Under the pieces are notes generated by a model. The model saw only the letters and a list, made by a program, of their open reading frames with translations. It searched no databases and was not told the origin of the DNA. Positions 1-11,311 of a stretch of DNA of 64,000 nucleotides are shown piece by piece. The stretch is from Rotaria sp. Silwood1 (lineage: Eukaryota; Rotifera; Eurotatoria; Philodinida; Philodinidae): assembly GCA_905250075.1 (NCBI GenBank), contig CAJNOP010000012.1, positions 1 through 64,000 on the forward strand. Reading direction: 5' to 3'. Each line of letters starts with the position of its first letter. The stretch's first letter is position 1. A program made the translations under genes and the position numbers.

Positions 1-2711
1 GAAGTAAAGAGTTAATGAAATACACAAAATCCAAAAAGAAAAAAAAACAAGAATCAATATAAACTACTTTACAACAAAAGAAGACTCCATATAAAATCAA
101 GCAAACAAGCTGTTTCAAATATTCTTTACTGAGTTTTATATTTTTAATAAAACTTATCACAAATTCTTTTATAGTGCAAATAAAAATACTTATTCATTGA
201 TACGATTAATTACTAGTCTAATCCTTTTCCTCCTACAACAGTTTCAGAAGAGCCACTGATAAATAACTTTATTTATAAAGTTGCAACCTGTCTAGTAGGC
301 TAATGATGTAATTTAATTCACTGAGTATCCATTTCTTTTTGTAGGATCGTTTAATTGCTCCCATGACTCCATGATAGTGGAAGGAGATGGTAACGACATA
401 TTAGGCGTTGGTTTTTTTTTGACTACTTTAGTGAATAGGCAAAAGCAACATCAACTTCATGTTATTGTAGTAATAGAAAAAAAAATGAAAGAAGTAAACC
501 GATATAAATTAATGTCAAAAAGATGCATTTGTTTTTGACATATCTTGTTAACTAAATATCTTCTTTGCTTTGAGCTGTTTTGTAACCTCTTCATAGTCAA
601 TGATATGCTTTAGTATGTGTAATTCGTCGAGTTATCGTGAAACTTTAGAAACAAATCTAACTTACTAGTGGACTTCTTCATCAATTCCTATTACACAGAT
701 ATTTCGAAATATGTCTATTGAGCTTAGGTAGAGAACATTTCATTTCAAAAAAAATCGATTTTGTAGGCCTTATATTTCAAAGATGAAGCGATGAAGATAA
801 CGCTTCGTTTACCAGGTAATGGTTTTTTCAATTTCAGTATTGTCCCATCATATTTTTTCATGCAAATTAAATCAATTCTTTTACAATATTTGAGAAGGAA
901 ACAGTAGGCTTCAATACATACTTAGGACATATGAAAAGTATTAATTTTAATAGATGTAAGTTCACAAGAAACACTGAAGCAAGTTTTTGTTTAAGCAGGC
1001 ATTTGAACTAGAACACATAATCGATTTATTTGAAGACATTGATTGAAAGTATCTTTGATTACAAGAAACCTCATCACCTCTGTTTTAGCACTTAATCTAG
1101 CAAATGCATTAAGTACTAATATATGACAAACTCTGAATATGCTACATATTCATTAGTTCAGATTCCTCAAACGAGAAGAACTATAGTCGAACAATTTCCA
1201 TTGGCTACAGTTTAGCACAGTAATTTAGTCTCAAAACAATGTTGCATGTCTTTTCTAAAACCTAATCATTTTCACTTCATGATGGTGTGTTCTTTTGCTC
1301 AGTCATATACCAGCCATTAAAATCTTATACTAAGCTTCTGTCTATAGTGTATATTTAGATCAGATTTTTATATCTTTCTGTATATGCATAATAGCTGTAT
1401 CATTTCAAGTATAGCTATTTTCATATACTATTACAAATTTGATCGTCATTTGTATACTAAAACTTGTTTAACATATTTATGATATGACAAGTACACACAA
1501 CACTATGTACTAATATATTCTGAGATACCCTTTTATAAGTTGCTTTCTTTCTTGTATTATGATACAAATAGTCCATGTGTTGATAGTGCCTATGGTTTCT
1601 ATAGCATTACAAGATTTATACGGTGATAGCAATTAACATGTGAATATTATGACCAGACAGCACCTTGAATGTTATTGGATATGTACAGGTGATTAATAGT
1701 TGATAGAATAAATAGAAAAGTCAGCTCGATAGGAAAATAGATAAATTAATAATCAAACCTTATATTGTGGTAATAGATAATCCTGACATTATACATGATC
1801 AGATGAACGAATTTCATGTTTTGTATACGTAAAAAAGAAGATCAATATAAAGAATACGAGAGAATGGAATATGAGAATAGATTGTAACATGACAAGGTCT
1901 ATTATACTCTATAGACATATAATTAGCTTTATTAATTCGTCTTATGTGTATTATATCATGTCTTTTATGTAGCATGAATTTTATCTGATGGTACATATGC
2001 TACTTTTCTTTTCTTTTGCTTCGTTCTTTACATAGGTTTGTTCTATGTTATATTCGCACATATTAATAAATACTCTATCTGATGTTGTATGTTCTAATAA
2101 AATAGCCCATTCTAATTCTATGTCATAGTATTACAATAAAGCGTGATATGAACGTATACTCAACTCGATCTTTTATTTTATCGAACTCTAGTCAAATATT
2201 TTTTAAAAACATCGACAGATATGAGAAGAAGGAAGGTTTCTAATCATCAATTTCCTGAGACTGCTTATTATTGGAAAGAGAAAATAGAGATCATCGACTA
2301 GCGGTTAAGATATCAACGTCTAAGTATATATATCAAAAGTGTCAAAAGTTTTGAATGTAACTCCGTTCAAGAACATAATCAAACATGAATCGTTTTTTGC
2401 TTCTAAAGATATGCCATTCAATATTCTACTCGGATCACAAAATCAAATTCTTCTAACAATGGTCGAAACTTTAATAGACCATCAACACTGAACACATGCA
2501 TCATCGTGTGATTTCCTATATAAAAACAAACCAGAAAAAGCCGGATATTGTTGAATTTTGTTCACAGAATTCTTACTCATCCTCATCTCAAATACAAGTG
2601 AAAAATAACATCCATGTGAATTGATTTCAATGCTTCGCCATGCAAAAAACACGTCTTTTTGCTGTGTTGCTCTTAAATACATTGTTTAAAAACAATGAGC
2701 TTGACAAAGAC
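1..2711. other. A+T-rich intergenic stretch, no gene seen
   Basis: No reading frame here has the codon pattern or splice structure of the neighbouring genes, and the short open frames are chance frames in A+T-rich DNA. The only structure noticed is the degenerate repeat at about 215-830, listed separately. The rest looks like unconstrained intergenic sequence. Confidence 0.6.
215..830. repeat. Degenerate copy of the piggyBac-like element at 2712-3575
   Basis: This stretch runs collinear with 2712-3440. Shared blocks include a CTAATCCTTT-type start, TTTCAGAAGAGCCACTGATAA against TTCCAGAAGAATCACTGATAA, a TTTAGTATGTGTAATTCGT block, and ATTTTGTAGGCC..ATATTTCAAAG near the end. Many substitutions and small indels separate the copies, so this is the older or more decayed one. 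The right end could not be placed; it fades after about 830 and no closing TTAA was found. Confidence 0.6.
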
Positions 2712-3575
2712 TTAATCCTTTACCCCCCATAGCGGTTCCAGAAGAATCACTGATAAAACAACTTTATAAATAGAGTATTAGCCTGTCGAATATGCCAATA
2801 GTGTGGCCTAATCCACCGAATATCCTGTTTCTGGAGTAGGGCGGTTTGATTGATATAACAATCATGTGGTGAAAAATGAGAATGGAACGACATCATAAGA
2901 CTTAATTTTTTTTTTCTTTGACGGCATTATTGACTGGACAGAGGCAGCAGCTATCTCGTACTGTTGAAGTGATAGGAAAAATGCAATGGGTGAACCGATA
3001 AAAATTAACATATAAGAATGCATGCTTTTTTTTTACACCTATTGTCAAAGTTAAGCCTATTTTACTCTGAGCCATTTTGTAACGTCTGGAGGAATTTAAT
3101 TCATTATAAATACTAGTTCGACTTCTCATGAGTTGAGGTCTATAACGCATATCTTAACTTTGTTCTTGGTTACTCTCTATCTGTCTAACAGTGATTACAT
3201 GGTCAATTGTATTCTTTAGTATGTATAATTCGTGGAGTTATCATGAAGCTTTCGAAACATAAATAATTCAGTAGTGGATTTTTTAATCGATTAATATCAC
3301 ACAAAAATTCCAAAAGACCTCTATCGACTGCAAGTGGAAAACATTTTGTTTAAAAAATTTCGAATTTTTGCATTTTTTTCAAAACTATTGATTTTGTAAG
3401 TCATATATCTCAAAGGTAGAGCAATGAAACAAAAAAATACTTTTTCATCAATCGATGGCTTATGAAGTTTCCTACAAATAATGTCTTGGGAGTTTTTCAG
3501 TGTCATGCTTCCTTTATTTTCTGTGATCGTTCTACAAATGGATCATATATGATCCATTGGGGTGTAAAGGGTTAA
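2712..3575. mobile_element. piggyBac-like non-autonomous element with TTAA target duplication
   Basis: The element is flanked by TTAA at 2712-2715 and 3572-3575. Inside these, the left end reads TCCTTTACCCCCCA and the reverse complement of the right end reads CCCTTTACACCCCA, an imperfect terminal inverted repeat. TTAA duplication with CCCTTT-type termini is the known signature of the piggyBac superfamily. A 22-bp perfect palindrome (3537-3558, centred on ATATAT) lies just inside the right end. It has no long reading frame, so it would need a transposase from elsewhere. Confidence 0.65.
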
Positions 3576-4305
3576 GCTTAACAAAATCATACGATGAGAT
3601 CTTAATTTCAACTGAAGATAATGAAAATATGTTGAGGAGAAATAATATTGGTTTCAGAGGAAGTATTGCTGAAGTAATGAACGTTTTGGTTTTTAATAGC
3701 GCCAGGATAGTGTATTATATCTAACATTAATTCGATTAAAAATAATCTTAGTTGTCATGAACTTTTTCTATTTTTCCCAGGCAGAAAACTTTGATATTGT
3801 GATTCAAGTATAACATTCAATGATGCATCTTTTGTAAAAAAAAACTATCAACATCTTATCATGTTCCTGAATAGAGTTACATGCAAAACAGCAAATGTCG
3901 CAAAACTTTTGCTCCACCTAATATTCATAAAAATATTCTTACTATTCTGTATCATAACGTATCATAATTATTTTACACTCACCTTATTCTACAGATAAAG
4001 TACTAACGCATTTTCCAGATGCTCGATCTAATTAATTAATTCCATCCATCAAACAGTTCTGAATCACAGCATGGAATGTCAGTGCCAAATGATGAATTTT
4101 TTTTTATCAAAGATTATTTAAAAAGTAGCTTCAACAAAATGACTGTGCGTGATTAAACATAGGTATTAGATCAAAATATTTGTTCAAGCAAAAACTTCAT
4201 TAACTTTTTCTTATTGAATTTTATCTGCCAAAGTTATGACTTTTGCTATGTCGTAAATATGAAAAGCTATATCTCAAAAACTTCAAGACTGGAATTTCTG
4301 CTACT

Positions 4306-4571
4306 CCCAGGTCGAGAAGTACGAGCGAGTTCCAGCAGAAAAACACCAGAAGTCGCTGGAACAGGGTGGCAGTATTCAGACCGGAAAATTTTAGGATTTT
4401 TTCGGGTGACTTCCGGTCAAATTCCTCCCGTTTCATGCAGAAAGTTGTCCGGAAGTCACTGGAAAAAATCCGAAAAATTTTCGATCGGAATACTGTCACC
4501 CTGTTCCTCCGACTTCTGGCGTTTACCTGCAGGATTCTGCTGGATCCAGTGACCGGAATTTTCGACCTGGG
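4306..4571. repeat. GC-rich foldback (imperfect inverted repeat)
   Basis: The sequence starts CCCAGGTCGA and ends TCGACCTGGG. The arms are about 100 nt: the left has CCAGAAGTCGCTGGAACAGG, matched on the opposite strand of the right arm by CCAGAAGTCGGAGGAACAGG, followed in both by GTGRCAGTATTC. The left arm continues to GTGACTTCCGG, which is also matched. It is visibly richer in G+C than its surroundings, suggesting a captured MITE-like element. The overlapping open frames on both strands arise from this hairpin and are not taken as genes. No target-site duplication was identified. Confidence 0.7.
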
Positions 4572-4885
4572 GCTTATCCGTCGACAATATTTTGTATTAT
4601 TCTATTCTACATGTTCAATATTCTTTTTTCTTCATAAACAAATTATTCTTCACGCTCAATTAATTCAATATCAGTAAATTGAATTTAAATAATTACTTCA
4701 GCATAACTATGATTTTTAACTGAATATGAATAAATAATAATTGGTGCATGAGCAGCAAATTCATGATTTGTATTCATTGTAAAAAAAAAAAACAGTTAAA
4801 ATTAGCATGACAAAAAAAAACACTCGGCAGCTTCTAATAAAACATTCTCAACATGATATTTCAAGAAAAGACCAACACAAAAATA

Positions 4886-6706
4886 TCACAGATCGATATG
4901 ATTGAGATTCTAAAAATAAATTAAAAAAAAAACAATCAATTGAACATTAATTTTTAATGTTTACCTCTAAACGATGACAAATACAATTATCTTTCTTTAT
5001 ATGACTTTCATCAAATTCATGTTGAACTAATTCCATATCTGGAGAAATTTTAATTGGTGATATTAAACGTTTAGCATATTCTTGTAAAACTTGTACATGA
5101 TAACAAAGAATATGATTAGGAAGTAGATTTCGTTGAGTAAATCGTTGTGCACGTTTTACTATATGTTGTGCCTCAACAGAAAAAAAGAAAATATATCCAA
5201 TAAAAATTCATAGGATTTTATCTATTATCATACTTCATCATCATGATCTTTTGCCCATTGAATTTTTTCAATTAAATCTGATAGGTCTTTTTTTATTGGT
5301 ATATAATGTTTATGTGGTACAAGATCTCGATAGAAATGTTCATAATATGAACTTGCTTGTTTAAATATAAGTCCATCACCGGCTAATAAATAAGGAAATC
5401 GATATGAAGCAACAGTTCCATCAAGTGATATTTGATATTTATAATCGAAAAATTTTGTCATTGAAATATGTTCAGCAAATGGTTCAAATTCGGATTTTTG
5501 ATCACGAAAGAAAAACATTCGTGTTAAATTAGCATCAATTAAATCTGGATATTTTTTTGATAGACGAACTAGATCAAGACGTTCCTTAAGAAAGATAAAT
5601 TATAGATTGACAAGAAAAAAAGATAATAAATATGCCAATTACTCGACAACTATCACGACCACGAAAAAATCCTTTTGGAATCTTTTTTGACCATGGTAAA
5701 TGACGTGTTGTATGCATGGTAAATATATCAAGTGTTGTTCTAGAAAGCATTTGTAGTGTAGCTTCTGTTATTTCATAAGTAGGTAGAATAATATCATGTG
5801 TTTGTTCTGATCCACACCAAGATATAATTGGTATTGGATCATCACCACTACTTAATGGATAATCACCCAAATTCATTAGAAATTCTACATCAGGTAAAAC
5901 AACCTAAAGTAAACTTCATATTTATTTTGAATATTTGTATCATTTTGTTTTTTACTTTTCGAGAAAGAGATAATAAAACTGCATCAGAGAATGATTTAAA
6001 TCCAATATGTTCACCATGACATTTTCGATAAATCTATTTAATAAAAAGAAAAAAATAGAGGATATTCTATATTTTTGTTTTACTTTATTATTTTTAATAA
6101 CATAATGACAGAGTGCATACGTTTGAGGATATTGAAAATATTTTTCTTGTGCTTTATTAATCACTTTATTCATATCAATTTTATCGAATAATTTTATATC
6201 TTGACGTAATTGTGATGTTGATAATGATGATGAACATTCTAATGCATCAAACCATTCTGTTACATTTGTTTGTGGACAATAACAACCATCAGAATAAATA
6301 TGACCTTTAACAATATGTTCAAGATCTTGATTACCAAATCGAATATATAAATGAAGATTTTCGACAGATTCATATAGGCGATATCGAAATAAATAAATAC
6401 CATCATTGAGATCATCAATTTTACGATAACTATGAACAGATAATTGATCAGATACACGTGTTAAATGAAATATTATACGATCAACAGGTTCAGTTGAATA
6501 ATTAAGTCTAAATATGAAATAAATTATTTTTAGTGAATAAAGGATTTCCAAAGAATTATATACTTATGTCCTTTTAAATCATAAGATTGTAAATAAAAAT
6601 AACGAACAGGTACTTGAAATGATGCTCGAAGGCCAGGTCCGTAAAGACGAGATTGAGTAGAAACAGAAGTTATTGATATTAAATGAAAAATTAGCACGAA
6701 TAGCAT
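4886..6706 (-). CDS. POGLUT2/3-like: Protein O-glucosyltransferase 2/3-like (KDELC-type)
   Basis: Members of this family transfer glucose to serine in EGF repeats inside the ER. Seven exons give 495 residues: 6706-6564, 6507-6084, 6033-5956, 5903-5643, 5584-5234, 5171-4965, 4909-4886; all junctions are GT/AG and keep frame. The N-terminus (MLFVLIFHLIS) is a signal peptide. A filamin-type Ig domain follows (YGPGLRASFQVPVRYFYLQS, about residues 22-130). The CAP10 domain carries GFFRGRDSCRERLDLV, YKYQISLDGT, YRFPYLLAGD and SYYEHFY, which are family landmarks. The length matches human POGLUT2/3 (about 500). The last exon is only 24 nt and supplies a C-terminal HIDL, in the place of the family's ER-retrieval tail. 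A strong acceptor (TTTTTTCAG) lies 8 nt before the ATG, suggesting a 5' UTR intron or trans-splicing. Confidence 0.9.
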
Positions 6707-8952
6707 TTTGTGTTCTGAAAAAAGAAAAGATCAATGTAAATGTTCATTCATCAATTCTTACTTCTAATGATTCATCAACATGTTAAACTAAACAAAATAC
6801 AAAGAGGGCACCACAGGATGATATTTTTCAATAAACGTTTCATTTATGAAAATTTCAAGTATTACCTCTATTAGATTTAATATATGAACAAAGTTATCTT
6901 TCTTTTCGATTAAATCAATTGAAATTTACAATTGAAAAGTGAATGAATACAAAGATACTTCTATAATTCTTTATTTGTTGTCCTGTAGGACAAATTCTTC
7001 AATCGAACCGTTGATTGAAAGGCGACTGCGTACACAAAGTGCAGTAGCTGATTTATTGATTTTCATTCTCTTGGTTGCCATAATAAGTTTTTTTTTTCTT
7101 CTTCTCGATGTATTAGTCACGGCTCAAGTGAACTGCTCGTTCTTCATAACAGTTATAACGTTTTTTTCGAAATAAAAAAAAAAGTTTGTCATGATCGTGA
7201 GAATGTGACGAGTGCGCATTTGAAATTCATTTCTTTTAATTTCTGAGGCTATCAAAATATGGAAAATGTTAATTGACAGCTGAAAGTTTCCTTATATCGT
7301 CACACATAACTCAATCTGAAAACGATCATTGATATATCAGATGGTTTAATGCAATGATTTCCTTATATGACAATAGTTGATTCAGATTCATTATGATTTC
7401 CTTGACAGAAGTTTAAGATTTAGAAATCGCAAATATCATATAGGATCACTGTTCTTCTTTTTCTAGTATTGATTTAGGTATTAAGATATTTGTTAGAAAT
7501 AAAATAATTTTAAGTGTACAACATGTTTTGATAGAAGGATTACAAAATTCGGGACATGGATTTATTTCTATATTTTCTCGTAGAGATGGGACAATCGAGA
7601 CTTTTAGAGACTCGGTTTATTTCACGTTAATCTTAGACAATTATTCGTTTCAAAATATAATGTGATTCACTGTTTTTTTGAATAAGTTTGATAGGAACAT
7701 CATAAGACCTACGGTTTTCACCTTACGAAAGAGGAGAAGACTAGGAGCGATCGAAGTCTATCGAAATTTGATTGTCCAGCAATTGATTGATAATGGGACT
7801 TTTTCGTAGAGAATTTCAAAAACAATATTATAAAGCTATTGTCTTTTCAATTTGAAGTTTTAATAGGGCAAATCAATAGAAAAGTTCTTCTCTTTTGAAC
7901 TATGCAAGGTTAACATTCCTAACTTGTTCCATTAGAGAGTTATAAAGCTTTTCCTGAGACCTCTTATTTCAGCCACTTGAACTAGGATCATCTGAAAAAG
8001 CGGCTAGGAAAGGATAATTCACCATTCTGAGGAGAATGGTGATGTGTGTTTTTAGATTTGGACTGATCTAAGTCTGTTATCTCGATATTACCGAAATTTC
8101 ACAATCAGCTTATATCTAACGAATGATTTGACATTTTGAAAATAAGGAGATTACAGAGGCAGATCAGTTTGAACCTAACACTAAATATCACCATTCGACT
8201 CAGTATGATAAATTGTACGTGTTTAATTGAGTTTCCGAGCCATCCAAGATCAATTGACTGCAATCCAGGATCTCAAAAACACTCTTATAACTCATGAACG
8301 GAACAAGCTAGATATGTCAGCTTTGCGTAACTCAAAAGAATAGAAATTTTTCTACTAATTAGCCCTATTAAAAGCCTAAATTGAAAGGAAAATAGCTTCC
8401 ACGCATCGTTTTTTGAATACTTCTACGAAGAATTCAATGAATAACTCAATTGCTAATCAATCAAATTTCAATACTACTTTGATCAGTGGAATACATTATA
8501 CTCTTAAATAAATATTAGGTAAGTAAAATTTAATAATGAAAGAAAGCAAGAACGAGATGATTATCGATTAATAGCCAAGTTATCTATCGCTATTTTGATT
8601 TCATATCATATCGTTTCATGAACATATGTTGAGAAAACTTTTGCACAAATCTCTAATCAATTTCAGTTCGTTTGACTGATGATTAAGGCAGTAACTTACC
8701 AAGCAATTCTTTTTATTGAATTAACATGTGATACTGAAGATGATGCTTTCAAATAAGTTTTGTTTTATGCAAAAAGGCTTTCTTTTCTAACTTGAACTTT
8801 CTTCATAATTAAGAGTCCTGAAACTGTAGTCTTTCAAAATAAATTTATTTATTTCGCAGGTTTAAAAAAATTCAACATTAATGGTCTACAATAATCTGAA
8901 AATATTTGTCGCTCATATCTATATATTCTTTAAAAAAGCAAACAAAGATATA
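6707..8952. other. Intergenic stretch with one large inverted repeat
   Basis: No coding signal is visible between the glucosyltransferase and the Ly6-like gene. The short plus-strand open frame near 6939-7175 has no splice partner or recognisable domain. The main structure is the foldback at about 7745-8490. Confidence 0.6.
7745..8490. repeat. Large imperfect inverted repeat, arms about 340 bp
   Basis: The left arm (about 7745-8085) matches the reverse complement of the right arm (about 8148-8490) along its length. Examples: ATCGAAATTTGATTG against ATTGAAATTTGATTG at the outside; TTTTCAATTTGAAGTTTTAATAGGGC against TTTCAATTTAGGCTTTTAATAGGGC in the middle; GAATGGTGATRT and RAACTGATCT near the centre. 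The arms carry many substitutions, so the repeat is old. It may be a foldback transposon or a decayed inverted duplication; ends and target duplication could not be fixed. Confidence 0.7.
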
Positions 8953-9513
8953 CTACAATATAAACATCAACACAAATAAAATAGTACTACAATAAATAAA
9001 AAAGTTCTCTGTTAATTTCGTTACTTTATTACACATATCTTGATCTGAACAGAAACATATTTCTATTGGTTTTTTATTATCTCTTTTGATTTTTCGACAA
9101 CCATTTGATGTATTAATACCCATTTCAGCTGTTCGTAATAATTCATCAGCTGAAAAACATCGACGACTTGATTTTAATGATGATAAAGCGGCATCTTTTA
9201 ATTTTAATCGTTCTTGACTATTATTTCCTAATCGTTTCATATCAAGTAAATCAACTGATTTCCAACATTTTCCATCACAATCTTCTAATGTATGTTCAGT
9301 AAAATCAAATTGTGCTTGACAATCTTAAATAATATTTAAAATAAATATAATTATCAAGAAATAAAATTACATACCATCTTGAAATACTCCTGGTTCTTCC
9401 GATGATTTAATTGTAACTTCACATTTCCAACATTGTAATGAAGATTCACGAGAATTAATTTGATCAAAAATATTGAAAAAATATAATATCAATAGTAACC
9501 ATTTACTTGTCAT
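8953..9513 (-). CDS. Small secreted or GPI-anchored Ly6/quiver-like protein
   Basis: Two exons (9513-9375, 9323-8953) separated by a 51-nt GT/AG intron give 169 residues. It starts with a signal peptide (MTSKWLLLILYFFNIF), followed by a cysteine-rich ectodomain: CWKCEV, then DCDGKCWK, a middle segment rich in K/R/S, and CFCSDQDMCNK. The last 20 residues are hydrophobic, as in a GPI-attachment signal or single TM tail. CxxC at the start and CxCxxDxCN at the end is the usual frame of Ly6/uPAR and insect quiver/sleepless three-finger proteins. The middle cysteine pattern is sparse, so the fold is inferred. An upstream ATG (9520) opens a five-codon frame overlapping the start. Confidence 0.75.
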
Positions 9514-10333
9514 CTCCCATTCATCAACAGTAAATCGAACTCATGAAATACATAGAAAATGAATAGATTGTATACAGATTTGTTTGCTCAGGAATAGTGC
9601 TCATCTTTTTTTTTCTTCTTCTTTTTCTCTTGTTTGATCGGTCATTTATATCTTCTATCGATCAAATCTAAAGGTGACAAGCTCATCCGTTCATCCCTTT
9701 TCCTTTTTTCTTTTTTCTTTCTTCACTATTGACGAAATCTTCTGGTCATCTGCTTTGTATTCAATATGTACATAACACAGTAAAAATACGAAAGTATTTC
9801 GTTAAATAAACATTAAATTGTCTTTTCACACACAATATTTGTCAAACATATGTAAAGAAAAAAAGAAATCTTACTCATAATCATTTTTAATATACTATTC
9901 CACTTATGTTTCATATACATTCAGTATTTGTTACTTTCAAAGTATCTAGCCTTCTATAAAGTATGTAATAGTTATGGATTTTACAGTTCTCGCACGTATG
10001 AGACATTTGGTGAAGAAAATGTCATTGTGCAATATTGATTAGCTCGAATATTAATATTTGAAGGTCTTTGTGTGAAAACAAAGGCATTTTTATATCAGTT
10101 ATTATTAGAAGACAACAATACAAATAGAATACGATGAAGAAGAATGAAAGTAGACAAAAAAAAATAGAATTCAGGAAAAAGAATACAATGATTTTTATTT
10201 AGAGAAGCATAAATATTTCTTCAATAGTTAAAATAAATTATAAAATGAATATATCTACGATTGTGTTTTTGATATCTTAACAGAAACGTACTAGGGTATG
10301 TTGCTAAGTGTCAAAAGTGCCTTTTAGTCCGAA

Positions 10334-10560
10334 CTATGTACACATAATGACTCATCAATATTCTGAAAAGAGTTCGGACAAAGCAGTTTACTACTGTCGA
10401 GAAACTGTAGTGTTTATCGAAATGTCGTGGTTTCCGTTAGGAACATTAAGAAAATTGAGTTTCAAATTTCTTGATTGCACCTATTCTGAAATAAGAACAT
10501 CGGAATTTTGGCGTGATATATGAGCAACGTGAAAACTATGTTTTTCTTAAATAGCCAAAT
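10334..10560. repeat. Fragment of dispersed MITE family (copy a)
   Basis: Homologous to the left half of the element at 35999-36480: ACTATGTACACATAATGA, then GAAAAGAGTTCGGAC, a block around TACTACTGTCGAGAAACTGTAG, and GAGTTTCAAATTTCTTGATT. These match the corresponding blocks of the other copies with substitutions. The right terminal repeat is not visible, so it is truncated or decayed. Confidence 0.6.
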
Positions 10561-10869
10561 CTTAGGATAAAAAAAAGAATTGTCGTAGACGAACTGTTGT
10601 AGCTATAGCTGTCTTCTTCATCTATTTCAAATTAACTTTTAATCAAATCTGGTCAAAGGAACTATCAGTCAAGTTTCAGTGCTTGAGCTGTCCTCTATGT
10701 ATCATTGCATGATTACGAAATCACTTATCTAGACGTTTAATTTACACAGAAATCAACAGAAATAAGTCTAATTACTTTCCATGTTTCAATGTATAGCTCA
10801 GTATTCATACATAGGTCCAATGTTGCTCCTTATCTTCCACAATAATATTATATAAAATTCAATGTCAAG

Positions 10870-11311
10870 TCTTCATTTCAAACATTTGTTTGCAGTTGAC
10901 TTGGCTATTGTTTAGTTACCGGCAGTTACTTGATCATGAAAAATCCTTATGCTATATCTGTCTCAGCATAAAGATTTTTATTATCACACAGTTACTTTGA
11001 TACAAGCTTTGAATTTTAAAAAAAATGCTGGTTGCAAGTATCTTGATGTTATATCGGAAACTATATTAGCTTTTGTCTGTCATCTCGATTACATCATTTC
11101 AGAAATTGATAAAAACATTACATTATTGAAACATTTATCTTCCACTTGTATGTTATCAAAGAAATTTTTCTATAGATTATATAACTTATGTATTCGCCCA
11201 TACTTTCAATCGATTTTAATTATTTATCCAATTTTATTTATGACTATAGATAAACAGCTGGAAACGTTACATCGGAAAATATTTTGCATTATACACAAAC
11301 AGTATATATAA
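10870..11311 (+). pseudogene. Relic of a non-LTR retrotransposon reverse transcriptase
   Basis: Frame pieces read like the RT palm and thumb of a Jockey/CR1-type LINE. The first, HLFAVDLAIV at about 10885-10914, sits where FADDxxIV is expected, with one catalytic Asp replaced by Val and a stop right after. The second, at 10949-11311, has KYLDV, an 'ILAFVCHLDYIISEIDKNI' block typical of the L-x-W-xx-H-I stretch, and 'LYNLCIRPYF', matching the LYxxxIRPxxEY motif. Stops, the frame change and the broken YxDD-type box show it is dead. No endonuclease or 3' tail was found. RT identity rests on motif pattern only. Confidence 0.6.

Noticed and set aside
4214..4677. Overlapping open frames on both strands near the foldback
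   Set aside because: They are produced by a GC-rich inverted repeat; the two strands encode similar peptides because the arms are complementary.
10308..10523. Plus-strand open frame of 71 codons
   Set aside because: It falls within the decayed MITE copy whose homologues elsewhere have no such frame.
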